DNA of 64,000 nucleotides from JAJRXR01 sp041402005 (GTDB lineage Bacteria > Planctomycetota > Phycisphaerae > Phycisphaerales > UBA1924), in NCBI GenBank assembly GCA_041402005.1, contig JAWKTB010000005.1, positions 310,001 to 374,000 on the forward strand, in the 5' to 3' direction. The position numbers and the translations under genes are program-made. This document shows, one piece after another, positions 8,963-16,826 of this stretch. Each line of letters starts with the position of its first letter. Position 1 is the first letter of the stretch. A model generated the notes under the pieces. It was given only the letters and a program-made list of their open reading frames with translations, ran no database searches and was not told the DNA's origin.

Positions 8963-9586
8963 TCACGCCCGCCGCTTGTGCAGGTTCAGCACCAGCTCCA
9001 CCTGCCCGATCGGCTGCTCCAACCGCTTGGCAATCTGCACCGGGTCCAGCCCCTCGTCGGCCAGCTCGCAGATGCGCCGGTGCGTCGGGTCCATCGTCTC
9101 GATCGGGGGTGGGCTCGGGCGGAACGCGTGCGCCTCGGGCTCGTGCGGACGCGTGCGCACGCCGGACCCGAGGCCGGACTGCGCCAGCTTCGCCAATCGC
9201 TGGTCCGCCTCCTCGATGAGCAGCTCCAGTCGTGCGGCCTTGTTGTCGAGGATCGCGCTCAGGCGGCGCGTCAGCTCCTCGGCTTCCGCCGAGTAGGTCT
9301 CCACCAGCGAACGCGATCCCGCCTCGCTCCGGATCGACTCGATCCGCTCGCGTGGCGTCGCCAGGGCGTCCGGCCTTGGGCGGGCCATGTTCTTGCGCAG
9401 CAGGCGGAACAGCACCGCGATCAGGACCAGCATCCCGAACACGAACAGCAGCGTCGGCCCCAAAGTCCCGAGCAACGAGGAGTTCTGCCCTGCCGGCGAC
9501 GCATCCTGGGCGCCCGTCGTCGGCTGGGTCTCGTCCGAGGGACGGACGACGTAGATGGGCTGGCCTGCCTCGTCCTGGAGCGTCAT
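8963..9586 (-). CDS. single-pass membrane protein with C-terminal helix-turn-helix-like segment
   Basis: Protein of 207 residues. A polar N-terminus of about 38 residues is followed by one membrane helix (about 40-62), then a long charged, probably coiled-coil region (about 80-140), and a C-terminal 45 residues (RRICELADEGLDPVQIAKRL...) that look like a small helix-turn-helix. The layout resembles DUF6115-type proteins of other bacteria, but the match is by eye only. The function is unknown. It is convergent with the arginase-family gene and divergent from tilS. Confidence 0.6.
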   Translation of the reverse strand: MTLQDEAGQPIYVVRPSDETQPTTGAQDASPAGQNSSLLGTLGPTLLFVFGMLVLIAVLFRLLRKNMARPRPDALATPRERIESIRSEAGSRSLVETYSAEAEELTRRLSAILDNKAARLELLIEEADQRLAKLAQSGLGSGVRTRPHEPEAHAFRPSPPPIETMDPTHRRICELADEGLDPVQIAKRLEQPIGQVELVLNLHKRRA

Positions 9587-9623
9587 CGGGCGTCCTCTGC
9601 CGGGGCTGTCTGGGGCGGCACTC

Positions 9624-9629
9624 TACCAT
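9624..9629 (+). promoter_or_regulatory. putative leaderless -10 box TACCAT
   Basis: TACCAT lies 6 nt before the tilS ATG at 9636; no ribosome binding site is visible. Confidence 0.4.
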
Positions 9630-9635
9630 TTCGCC

Positions 9636-10685
9636 ATGCCCCCTGCCCCGTCGGCGATCCGCAACCTCCGCAACCACCCCCATGTCCGGCGTGTCCTGGG
9701 CGAGTGGCGCCGCCTGACCGGGGGGGGCAGCGTGCGTGACGCCGAGCGGGCGACCTTGATCGCCTGCTCGGGCGGGGCGGACTCGTCGGCCCTGGCCATC
9801 GCGCTGGGCCAGGCCCCCACGCGGATCGTCCTCGCCCATGTCGTGCATGACTTGCGCCCCGAGGACGAGGCGCTCGCCGACCGCGACGCGACCGCCGCCC
9901 TGGCGGATCGCCTCTCCCTGGAGTTCGTCGAGAGCCGCATCGCCGTCAGGGAGTTGGGCGGGAATCTCGAAGCCCGGGCGCGCCGAGAGCGATACAGGGC
10001 GCTCGAGCAACTCGCGCACGACGCCGACCTCCCCTTCGTCGCGACCGGGCACCACGCCGACGACCAACTCGAGACGCTGCTCATGCGTTTGGTCCGGGGC
10101 GCCGGCGCCCGCGGCATGGGAGGGATCGCCCCAAAGCGCCGCCTGGGATCAACCACCCTGGTGCGCCCAATGCTCGGGATCGGGCGTGCCGAGGGCGAGG
10201 AGGTCTGCGAGCTTGCGGGCTGGGCGTGGCGTGTCGACGAGACGAACCGCGAGACATCGCGTCTGAGGGCCGCGCTGCGTCACGACGTGATCCCGGCCCT
10301 GAAGCGAACCGTGCCCGGGGCGAGTGAACGCGCGAGCGCCACCGCCGACGCCTGCCGCGACGCCGGACGGGCGATCGAACTCATCGCGGCCAGGGCTGGC
10401 CAGTTGTCACGCGTTCAGGCCACTCCCGACGCTGTCGAGTGGAATCGCCAACGACTTAGACGCCTCCCGAACGCCGTCCTCGGTGAGCTGGTTCGCCAGG
10501 AGTTCGTCACCATGGTCGGCGCCGGCGCCGACCGCCTGCCCCGACGCACGCTCGCGCGCATCGTCTCAGCGATCCGGGATGACTCCGGGGAATCCCGGCG
10601 CTTTGATCTGTGGGGCGCTCGAATCGAACTGACTCGTGGGCGTGTGCGGATGTGGAGGGGCGATGCAGCGCAGGCGGAGCGGTGA
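9636..10685 (+). CDS. tilS: tRNA(Ile)-lysidine synthetase
   Basis: ATP-dependent PP-loop enzyme that converts cytidine 34 of the CAU anticodon of tRNA-Ile to lysidine, so that it reads AUA. The P-loop motif SGGADSSAL is near residue 46, HVVHDLRP follows, and GHHADDQLETLLMRLVRGAG is typical of TilS. The protein has 349 residues from the ATG at 9636. An upstream in-frame start at 9555 would overlap the divergent gene and is less likely. The last 23 nt overlap the next gene, suggesting coupled translation. Confidence 0.9.
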   Translation: MPPAPSAIRNLRNHPHVRRVLGEWRRLTGGGSVRDAERATLIACSGGADSSALAIALGQAPTRIVLAHVVHDLRPEDEALADRDATAALADRLSLEFVESRIAVRELGGNLEARARRERYRALEQLAHDADLPFVATGHHADDQLETLLMRLVRGAGARGMGGIAPKRRLGSTTLVRPMLGIGRAEGEEVCELAGWAWRVDETNRETSRLRAALRHDVIPALKRTVPGASERASATADACRDAGRAIELIAARAGQLSRVQATPDAVEWNRQRLRRLPNAVLGELVRQEFVTMVGAGADRLPRRTLARIVSAIRDDSGESRRFDLWGARIELTRGRVRMWRGDAAQAER

Positions 10686-11070
10686 CGAGGCGAGGGCGAT
10701 CGTGCTGGTCGGGCACTGCCGCCCGGACGCGTGGATGCTGGCCTCGATGGTGCGACGGGCGGCGCCGGAGTGGCGCGTCGAGATGGCCAGCTCGGACGAG
10801 GAGCTGCGCCGCCTCCTCGACGAGGCGGACCTCCTGCTCGTCAACCGCCAGCTTGACGGGTTGTTTGAGGACGACTCCGGCATCGCCCTCATCGAGCGCT
10901 TCGCCGGCGACAAGGACGCTCCCGCAATCATGCTCGTCAGCAACTTCCCCGATGCGCACGAAGCCGCATTGAAAGCCGGCGCCATCGAGGGGTTCGGCAA
11001 GCGAGATCTGAATTCGCCACGGGTCGCCGAACTCGTCCGGGCAGCCTTGTCCCGGGCGGAAGACGCCTGA
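10663..11070 (+). CDS. pseudo-receiver domain protein
   Basis: Stand-alone protein of 135 residues with the alternating strand-helix pattern of a response-regulator receiver domain. The acidic pair at the end of strand 1 is missing (IVLVGHCRPD), and the phosphoacceptor Asp at the end of strand 3 is replaced by Asn (LLLVNRQLDG), whereas a lysine near the end of strand 5 (FGKRDL) is kept. It therefore probably cannot be phosphorylated in the usual way. The ATG at 10663 is chosen over 10636 because GGAGGGG lies directly upstream. It overlaps the end of tilS. Its partner is unknown. Confidence 0.65.
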   Translation: MQRRRSGDEARAIVLVGHCRPDAWMLASMVRRAAPEWRVEMASSDEELRRLLDEADLLLVNRQLDGLFEDDSGIALIERFAGDKDAPAIMLVSNFPDAHEAALKAGAIEGFGKRDLNSPRVAELVRAALSRAEDA

Positions 11071-11085
11071 TCCCGGTGCGCCGCC

Positions 11086-11814
11086 TCAGCCGCCGGCCTT
11101 GCGCTTGGCCAGCTCGATCAGGGCCGTGACGTCCTCGGGCGACTGGTACGATGCCATCGCGACGACGTGGTGGTCGGGACCGATGAGCAACAGCTTGGTC
11201 GGGTGCTGGACGTTGAACATCGTTCCGCCACCCGGCAGCTTGATCTCGAACGAGTCGTCGGGGGCGACCTCGAACTTGAGACCCTCGTAGACGAGACGCG
11301 CGACGTACTTGGGGTCGCCCGTCAGGAAGCGCCACCGGTCGGGGTCGGCGGCCATCTTCTCCGCGTACGCCGTCAGCACCGCGGGCGAGTCGTAATCGCC
11401 TGAGACCGAGATGCTCAGCAGGCGGATCTTCGAGCCCTGGGTCTCGCCCTGGACACGCTGCATCTGCGAGTTCATCCCGGGGCAGGCGAGTGGGCAGGTC
11501 GTGAAGAAGAAGTCGACGACGGTGTAACGCCCGTCGAGCACCGACTGGTCGATCGCCCGGCCGTCCTGATCGGTGAGCTGGAAATCGGGGAGGTAGAAGT
11601 CGTGGTAGAGGTTCTCGTCGAGGGGCGTGGTCGCGCGGATCGATCCGCCGCCCGGCGCCCCATCGGTCGCGACCGGCGTCTCGACGTCTGCGTCGCGGAG
11701 GACGGGCGCCTCCGAGCTGCCGGCGTTGACGACGAACACCATCGCCGCCGCCCCCGCCATCGCGATCAGCCCCAGCACGAGCAGCGTGATCAGCAGCGAG
11801 CGTGTCGAACCCAT
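11086..11814 (-). CDS. SCO1/SenC copper chaperone-like protein
   Basis: Thioredoxin-fold protein of 242 residues anchored by an N-terminal membrane helix (about residues 7-28) with the soluble domain outside the cytoplasm. The copper-binding pair is Cys107 and Cys111 in TTCPLACPG, and a conserved His lies about 95 residues later in NVQHPTKLLLI. SCO proteins deliver copper to, or reduce, the CuA centre of cytochrome c oxidase subunit II. It lies 13 nt after ctaB on the same strand with its own GGAGGA site, so the two form an oxidase-assembly operon. The oxidase subunit genes are not in the window. Confidence 0.88.
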   Translation of the reverse strand: MGSTRSLLITLLVLGLIAMAGAAAMVFVVNAGSSEAPVLRDADVETPVATDGAPGGGSIRATTPLDENLYHDFYLPDFQLTDQDGRAIDQSVLDGRYTVVDFFFTTCPLACPGMNSQMQRVQGETQGSKIRLLSISVSGDYDSPAVLTAYAEKMAADPDRWRFLTGDPKYVARLVYEGLKFEVAPDDSFEIKLPGGGTMFNVQHPTKLLLIGPDHHVVAMASYQSPEDVTALIELAKRKAGG

Positions 11815-11827
11815 GGCGGATCCTCCG

Positions 11828-12799
11828 TCAAAGCATGAACGAAAGGCCCACGCGGACCGCGGCCTCGCCCACCATCACCATCAGCAGCACCGGCAGATGG
11901 ATCACGGAGGCGATGAACACCGCCCGGGCGGCCCCCGGCGTGCGTTCGAGCGTGAACCGGACGCACAACCCGAGGAAGACGAGCCCGCTCAGCCCAGCGA
12001 ACGCGCCGTACACGAACCCGACTCGCCCCGCCATCGCCCAAACGGGCGCCAGCGTGCAGGCGACGAGCAGGACGCCGGTCCCGAGCATCACGCCCGCGGT
12101 CCGCACGCCCGAGGGGTCGAGCACCGGGAGCATGCGCAGGCCGCCCTTGGCGTAGTCCTCGCGGTAGATCCAGGCGATGGCCATGAAGTGGGGGAGTTGC
12201 CAGACGAGCATGATCGCCGCGAGCGTCAGGCCGCCGGGCTCGGTGAGGGCGTCCACCCCGAATGGCTTGGCCGCGGCGGTCCACCCGATCAGGGGCGGCA
12301 GGGCGCCCGGGATCGCGCCGACCAGCGTGGACCACGCCGTGTGGGGCTTCAGGGGCGTGTACACGAAGACGTACGAGACGATGCACGCGAGCGAGACAAT
12401 CGCGGGGACGACTCCCGCCATGATGCTCAGCACGATCAGCCCGAGCACGGCGATGCACGTGCCGAACCAGACGACGGTCGTCGAGGGGAGGCGGCCTCCC
12501 GGGATGGGGCGCCCGCGCGTCCGATCCATGCACGCGTCGCGCGGCACCTCGAACCACTGATTGAGGGCGTTCGCTCCCCCCGCGGTCATCGCCGTCCCCA
12601 CGAGCGTGCCGACCGCCGCAACGACGAGCGTGGGGATGTCCCAGTCGCCCCGCATAAGCGCCGACAGCGCGAACCCGACCAGGGCCGTGATCGTGACCAG
12701 GCGGGTGATGCCGGGCTTGGTCGTCTCGATGAGGGCGGCGAGCGTCGGGCGCCGGGCGTCGGGCGTCTCGGCGGCGATGATGAGCGGGGTCTGGCTCAC
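11828..12799 (-). CDS. ctaB: protoheme IX farnesyltransferase (heme O synthase)
   Basis: UbiA-family membrane prenyltransferase of 323 residues that adds a farnesyl group to heme B to make heme O for the terminal oxidase. About eight to nine hydrophobic segments are visible. The first prenyl-diphosphate motif is in NALNQWFEVPRDACMDRT followed by RGRPIPGG, and YTPLKPHT and WQLPHFMAIAW are typical of CtaB/Cox10. The GTG start follows a GAGGA sequence. It is the first gene of a two-gene operon with the SCO1-like protein. Confidence 0.92.
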   Translation of the reverse strand: MSQTPLIIAAETPDARRPTLAALIETTKPGITRLVTITALVGFALSALMRGDWDIPTLVVAAVGTLVGTAMTAGGANALNQWFEVPRDACMDRTRGRPIPGGRLPSTTVVWFGTCIAVLGLIVLSIMAGVVPAIVSLACIVSYVFVYTPLKPHTAWSTLVGAIPGALPPLIGWTAAAKPFGVDALTEPGGLTLAAIMLVWQLPHFMAIAWIYREDYAKGGLRMLPVLDPSGVRTAGVMLGTGVLLVACTLAPVWAMAGRVGFVYGAFAGLSGLVFLGLCVRFTLERTPGAARAVFIASVIHLPVLLMVMVGEAAVRVGLSFML

Positions 12800-12829
12800 G
12801 CCGGGGTGGTCCTCGGAGGTTCCTGGACA

Positions 12830-12846
12830 GCCGGAATCACTCCGGC
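12830..12846 (-). terminator. hairpin after the endonuclease-like gene
   Basis: Perfect 6-bp stem (GCCGGA / TCCGGC) with a 5-nt loop in the gap between the stop at 12867 and the ctaB start. There is no U-tract, so the terminator role is tentative. Confidence 0.35.
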
Positions 12847-12866
12847 AAGGCAGGAATCCTTCCAGT

Positions 12867-14096
12867 TTAGTCCCCCGAATCGCCCCCCGCCGTGGGCGTC
12901 GGGATCACCAGATCCGCCCAGACAGGGTAGTGATCGCTCGGGAACTTGGCCTGGCCGTCATCGTCGGCGCCGAGCGTCGGGGGCGTCCGCCAGACCCCCG
13001 ACCGGAGGACCTTGATCCCCGTCGAGGGCAGCACATAGTCCACGCGCAGGCGGAAGTGCGAGGTGTCGTCCGGGTCGAGCCCCTCGACCTCGACATCCGC
13101 CGTCGGCGCCTCAACCCGGGCGACCCGGGGCGAATCGAGCAGCAGGCGCGCGATCGGGTTGTACATCGACGACCCCTCGTCGGGGTCCGCGTTCATGTCG
13201 CCCAGGATGACGAACCGGGCGTCCTTCGCCAGCCCGCCGGGGCGCCCGTCGTCGTCAATCAGATACTCGGCGTCCTCCAGATAGTCCGCCCAGAAGCGGA
13301 TCTCGTCGTGGTTGCGACGCTTGTTGCGTCCCTCCGGGCCGTCGAAGGCGGGGGGCGTGGGGTGGGCGCACAGGAAGTGCACCACCGCGCCGCCGGGGAT
13401 CTCGACCGGCACGTCCCAGTGGCTCTTGGAGCTGAGTCGCATGCGGTCGCCCGCGTCGCCGTCGTACCACGGGACGGCGGTCCCCGGGACCATCGGGCGC
13501 AGCGCCCCGGGCATGTAGACCCAGGGAAAGAGACGGAAAGTGCGCGCCCGCTTGTCGAGGATGTCGAGTCGGTCGTCCACGAGCAGGGCCATCGCGTACT
13601 GGCCCGGGAACTCGCCGTACCCCCAGCAGTCCCCGCCGTACTTGCGGGCGGCCTCCGCGTCCGTTCCCGGGGGCGGGTAGTCGGTGACGACGTCGCCCGA
13701 GCGGTCGAGGTCGAAGCCGCTGGGCAGGCCCGTGTTCGAGCGGCGCATGAAGGCGTGATACGTGATCGGCGTCAACCCCGGCGCCTGGGGGTGGCTCAGG
13801 AAGTTGTCCACGAACCGCGTCGCGTTCTGCCCGGGCGTCGCGCCCTCGGGCACGTCCGGCGCCCCTTCCTCGTCGTAAGCAATCTCGTTGAGCAGGATCA
13901 CGTTCGGGCGGATCCGCTGGATCACTTCCGCCAGGCGGCGCAGGCGCTCGTTCGAGGGATCCAGAAGCTCGGCCGTCCGCACGTCCTCGAGGTTGAACGT
14001 CGCGACGCGAATGGCAACGTCGCCCAGGGCCGGGACAGCCACCAGCGTCAGCAGAGCCGCAACGAGCGTCGCACGAGCTTTCCGGGTGATTTCCAT
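12867..14096 (-). CDS. secreted endonuclease/exonuclease/phosphatase-fold protein
   Basis: Protein of 409 residues starting at the ATG at 14096, which gives a clean signal peptide (about residues 1-22, ending near VPALG). A longer frame upstream lacks any signal and runs into the divergent gene. The EEP fold is shown by ATFNLEDV near the N-terminus, VILLNEIAYDEE (metal-binding Glu), FVILGDMNADPD and the final SDHYPVWADL with the catalytic Asp-His pair. The family hydrolyses phosphodiester bonds in nucleic acids, phospholipids or other substrates; an extracellular nuclease or phospholipase-like role is possible, but the substrate is unknown. Confidence 0.82.
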   Translation of the reverse strand: MEITRKARATLVAALLTLVAVPALGDVAIRVATFNLEDVRTAELLDPSNERLRRLAEVIQRIRPNVILLNEIAYDEEGAPDVPEGATPGQNATRFVDNFLSHPQAPGLTPITYHAFMRRSNTGLPSGFDLDRSGDVVTDYPPPGTDAEAARKYGGDCWGYGEFPGQYAMALLVDDRLDILDKRARTFRLFPWVYMPGALRPMVPGTAVPWYDGDAGDRMRLSSKSHWDVPVEIPGGAVVHFLCAHPTPPAFDGPEGRNKRRNHDEIRFWADYLEDAEYLIDDDGRPGGLAKDARFVILGDMNADPDEGSSMYNPIARLLLDSPRVARVEAPTADVEVEGLDPDDTSHFRLRVDYVLPSTGIKVLRSGVWRTPPTLGADDDGQAKFPSDHYPVWADLVIPTPTAGGDSGD

Positions 14097-14356
14097 GAGG
14101 TATTGTGGCGCCCTTTCCGCCCCACGTTCGACGGCCCCAGCATAACGCGGTCTGAACACACGCCCGGCGTTCCCTGCGGAACCGCGCTGGCGTCTGGGGG
14201 CGTATGGAACTTCGACATGGCGGGACCGAGGCCGCGTGAGCCCGAAGGCTGGGCGCGGCGTCGGGGCTGGGCGGCGCAAGCGCCGCCCGATCGCGGGACC
14301 CCCTCCCGCGTGCGACCGCCACACACCGGGCAACTGGACGGCCAAAGGAGCGCGGA
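14097..14356. other. divergent intergenic region with strong hairpin
   Basis: 260 nt between two divergent secreted-protein genes. The clearest element is a 9-bp GC-only inverted repeat at 14269-14288 (GGGCGGCGC / GCGCCGCCC). An AAAGGAG ribosome binding site for the plus-strand gene is at about 14343-14349. I see no further gene. Confidence 0.5.
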
Positions 14357-15421
14357 ATGAACGAGCGGGCGGTGGCGGCGGTGGTTGTCCTCTCGCTGGG
14401 CGGGATCGCTCTGGCGGGTGATCCACCGCCCATGTACACGATCACAGACCTGGGCCTCTTCCTGGGGCTGCGCCCCAACCCCTTCGACTTGAACAACGCG
14501 GGTCAGGTCGTGGTCAGCGTCCGCCCCTCGGGCCAGGACGACCGGACCGCGATCTGGCAGGATGGCGTATTCGAGGAGCTCCCCCTCCTCCCCGGCACGA
14601 CGCGGGGCATCGCGCGGGCGATCGCCGACGACGGGACCGTCGCGGGCAGCTGCGGCCCCTTCGACGCGCTGCTCGCCACCGTCTGGATCGACGGCGTGCC
14701 CACCGACATCGGCTCGCTCGGCGGCCCGCTCACCGACATCATGCACATCAGCCCCGCGGGCGTGATCAGCGGGTACGGACGCCTGTACGACGGCGGCCCC
14801 ACGCACGGCTTCCTCTATCGCGACGGCGTGATGACCGACCTGGGCGCCCCGCTCGGCTTCGAAGGCTCGTTCGCCGACGTGTGCGACGACGCGGGGAACG
14901 TCGCCTGGTGCTGGGGCGATGAGCACGAGAAGTACACACCGCACTACTGGGACGCCGAGGACGGGATCCGGTCGATGGCGTCGCTGGGCGGGGTGGACTG
15001 CCTGATCTTTGACATGAACAACGCCGGGCTGATCGTTGGCTGGGCCAACGACGGGCGCGTCGACGACGAGCCGGCCTTCCTCGTCCACCTTCCGGTCGTG
15101 TGGTTCAACGGCGGCGTGGATCGCCTGGAACTCCCCCCCGGGTTCAACTCCGGCGAGGCCCGCTCGGTCAACGAGAAGGGTCTGATCGTCGGTCAGGCGA
15201 GGAACTTCGCCCAGGGCACGGCGGCCGCCGTCGTATGGCTCGATGGCCAGGTCGTCCTGCTCCAATCTCGCCTCGAGAACGGCGCCGGCTGGACCCTCGC
15301 CACCGCGACGGCCTGCAACGACGCGGGGCAGATCATCGGCATCGGCACACTCAACGGCCAGAGCCGTGCGTTCCTGCTCACACCCACGGAGCCCCGCTCG
15401 ACCGAGGAGGTGAAGCCATGA
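14357..15421 (+). CDS. secreted HAF-repeat protein
   Basis: Protein of 354 residues with an N-terminal signal peptide (about 1-21). The remainder consists of repeated modules of the HAF type, in which a short strand ending in a phrase such as DIGSLGG or DLGAPLG is followed by an AxxINxxGxVVG-like turn (for example NNAGLIVGW, NEKGLIVGQ, NDAGQIIGI). Such proteins are predicted to form beta-propeller-like surface or extracellular structures; their function is not known. The stop overlaps the start of the next, related gene in ATGA, so the two are translationally coupled. A good AAAGGAG site precedes the ATG. Confidence 0.78.
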   Translation: MNERAVAAVVVLSLGGIALAGDPPPMYTITDLGLFLGLRPNPFDLNNAGQVVVSVRPSGQDDRTAIWQDGVFEELPLLPGTTRGIARAIADDGTVAGSCGPFDALLATVWIDGVPTDIGSLGGPLTDIMHISPAGVISGYGRLYDGGPTHGFLYRDGVMTDLGAPLGFEGSFADVCDDAGNVAWCWGDEHEKYTPHYWDAEDGIRSMASLGGVDCLIFDMNNAGLIVGWANDGRVDDEPAFLVHLPVVWFNGGVDRLELPPGFNSGEARSVNEKGLIVGQARNFAQGTAAAVVWLDGQVVLLQSRLENGAGWTLATATACNDAGQIIGIGTLNGQSRAFLLTPTEPRSTEEVKP

Positions 15422-16653
15422 GACGCGCCCTGTTCGCAACGCTCAGCCTCAGCCTCCTTGCGGCGAGTTCGCTCGCCGCGCCCCCTGTGCGATACCGCCT
15501 CACCGTCCTCGAACCGACCGAGGCGGGTCAGCCAACCCAGGCGACCGCGCTCAATCAGTCGGGCGACGTCGTCGGCTTCGAGCGCGTCGACGGCGGGAAC
15601 GCCCTCCGCTCGATCCTGTGGCGCCACGACGACACGCCGGTCTACTTCGATCCCCTCGCGTCGGACTTCCGCACGTGGGCGACGGACATCAGCGACTCGG
15701 GCGTCGTGGTCGGGCAGTCCAAGGTGCCGGTCTTCCTCGCCAGGATCAGCGCCGCTTGGGCCGCCCGCGCCGAGGACGCGCCCAACGCAACCGACCTCCA
15801 GGTGTCATCCTTCGGCGCCGGGGCGACCGGGATCACGTCCGGCCCCGCGTTCGAGGTCACCGTCGGGTGGTCGGACACGTCGGAACAGTTCGGCCAGTTC
15901 GTGCAGCGCCTCGCCTACTTCAAGAGCGGGCTGACCCCAGGGCAGTCCGCGTTCGAGATCCCCCGCCTGGGCGGATGGTCCTCCTGGGCCAACGACGTGA
16001 ACGCCTCGACGGTCGTCGTCGGCGCGTCGCTGACCGCCGCGGGTCCCTCTCACGCGTTCTCGTATCGCATCACGACGACGATGCTGACAGATCTGGGTAC
16101 TCTCGGCGGCCCCGCCAGCGAGGCCCGTGCGATCAGCGACTCGGGCCTGATCGTCGGCTGGGCCGACACCCCCGGCGGGGAGCGTCACGCGTTCGTCCGC
16201 GATGGCGTCGTGATGCACGACCTTGGGACGCTCGGCGGGCGTTCGAGCAGCGCCGAGGGCGTCAACGACCAAGGCCAAGTGGTGGGCGACTCCTGGACCG
16301 CCGCCGGGGGAGCCCGCGCCTTCATCGTCGATGAAAGCGGGATGCGCGACCTGAACACGCTGCTGGTCGGTCCGTCCGAGTTGCGTCTGACGTACGCCGC
16401 GGACATCAACAACGCCGGAGTCATCGTCGGCTGGGGACGGCGTGAAGGCCAGACGCTGGGATACATCCTGGAGCCGACATGTGCCGCCGACTACGCGCTG
16501 CCGGCCGGAGCCTTGGACATCTCCGACGTGATCGCGTACGTCAACGCGTTCGGCGCCGACCTCCCCGACGCCGACCTCGCGCCACCCCAGGGCGTCCTGG
16601 ACTTCTCAGACGTGCTGGCGTTCCTCATCGCGTTCGCGGGGGGGTGCGGCTGA
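15418..16653 (+). CDS. secreted HAF-repeat protein with C-terminal planctomycete dockerin
   Basis: Protein of 411 residues: signal peptide (about 1-20), HAF repeats (clear copies DLGTLGGPASEARAISDSG and DLGTLGGRSSSAEGVND), then a tail of about 57 residues. The tail begins at a Cys after EPT, contains two Asp-Ser/Phe-Ser-Asp calcium-loop-like halves (ALDISDVIAYVNAF and VLDFSDVLAFLIAF) and ends in GGCG. This is the dockerin-like C-terminal domain found in many Phycisphaerae secreted proteins. It is translationally coupled to the preceding HAF protein, and the pair probably arose by duplication with gain or loss of the dockerin. Confidence 0.8.
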   Translation: MRRALFATLSLSLLAASSLAAPPVRYRLTVLEPTEAGQPTQATALNQSGDVVGFERVDGGNALRSILWRHDDTPVYFDPLASDFRTWATDISDSGVVVGQSKVPVFLARISAAWAARAEDAPNATDLQVSSFGAGATGITSGPAFEVTVGWSDTSEQFGQFVQRLAYFKSGLTPGQSAFEIPRLGGWSSWANDVNASTVVVGASLTAAGPSHAFSYRITTTMLTDLGTLGGPASEARAISDSGLIVGWADTPGGERHAFVRDGVVMHDLGTLGGRSSSAEGVNDQGQVVGDSWTAAGGARAFIVDESGMRDLNTLLVGPSELRLTYAADINNAGVIVGWGRREGQTLGYILEPTCAADYALPAGALDISDVIAYVNAFGADLPDADLAPPQGVLDFSDVLAFLIAFAGGCG

Positions 16654-16742
16654 CCGCGCGGCACGCGACTTACATGTCGCCGCATGCATCGGGGGCGTCG
16701 ATGGTGTGTAGACTACCGGGACGTCGGCATCACACGCCGCAT

Positions 16743-16816
16743 GTCCCGGTAGCTCAGCTGGATAGAGCAGCGGACTTCTAATCCGCAGGTCGGAGGTTCG
16801 AATCCTCCCCGGGATG
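16743..16816 (+). tRNA. tRNA-Arg (anticodon UCU)
   Basis: Cloverleaf of 74 nt. Acceptor GTCCCGG at 16743-16749 pairs with CCGGGAT at 16809-16815 (first pair G-U); D arm GCTC/GAGC; anticodon stem GCGGA/TCCGC with loop CTTCTAA and anticodon TCT at 16777-16779; T arm GGAGG/CCTCC with loop TTCGAAT; discriminator G. No CCA is encoded. It lies between the HAF proteins and the convergent sulfotransferase gene. Confidence 0.95.
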
Positions 16817-16826
16817 CTTCTCGCCC

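Noticed and set aside
15100..15417. Upstream extension of the second HAF gene to 15100
   Set aside because: The extension has no signal peptide and overlaps the first HAF gene. The ATG at 15418 gives a clean signal peptide and an ATGA junction.
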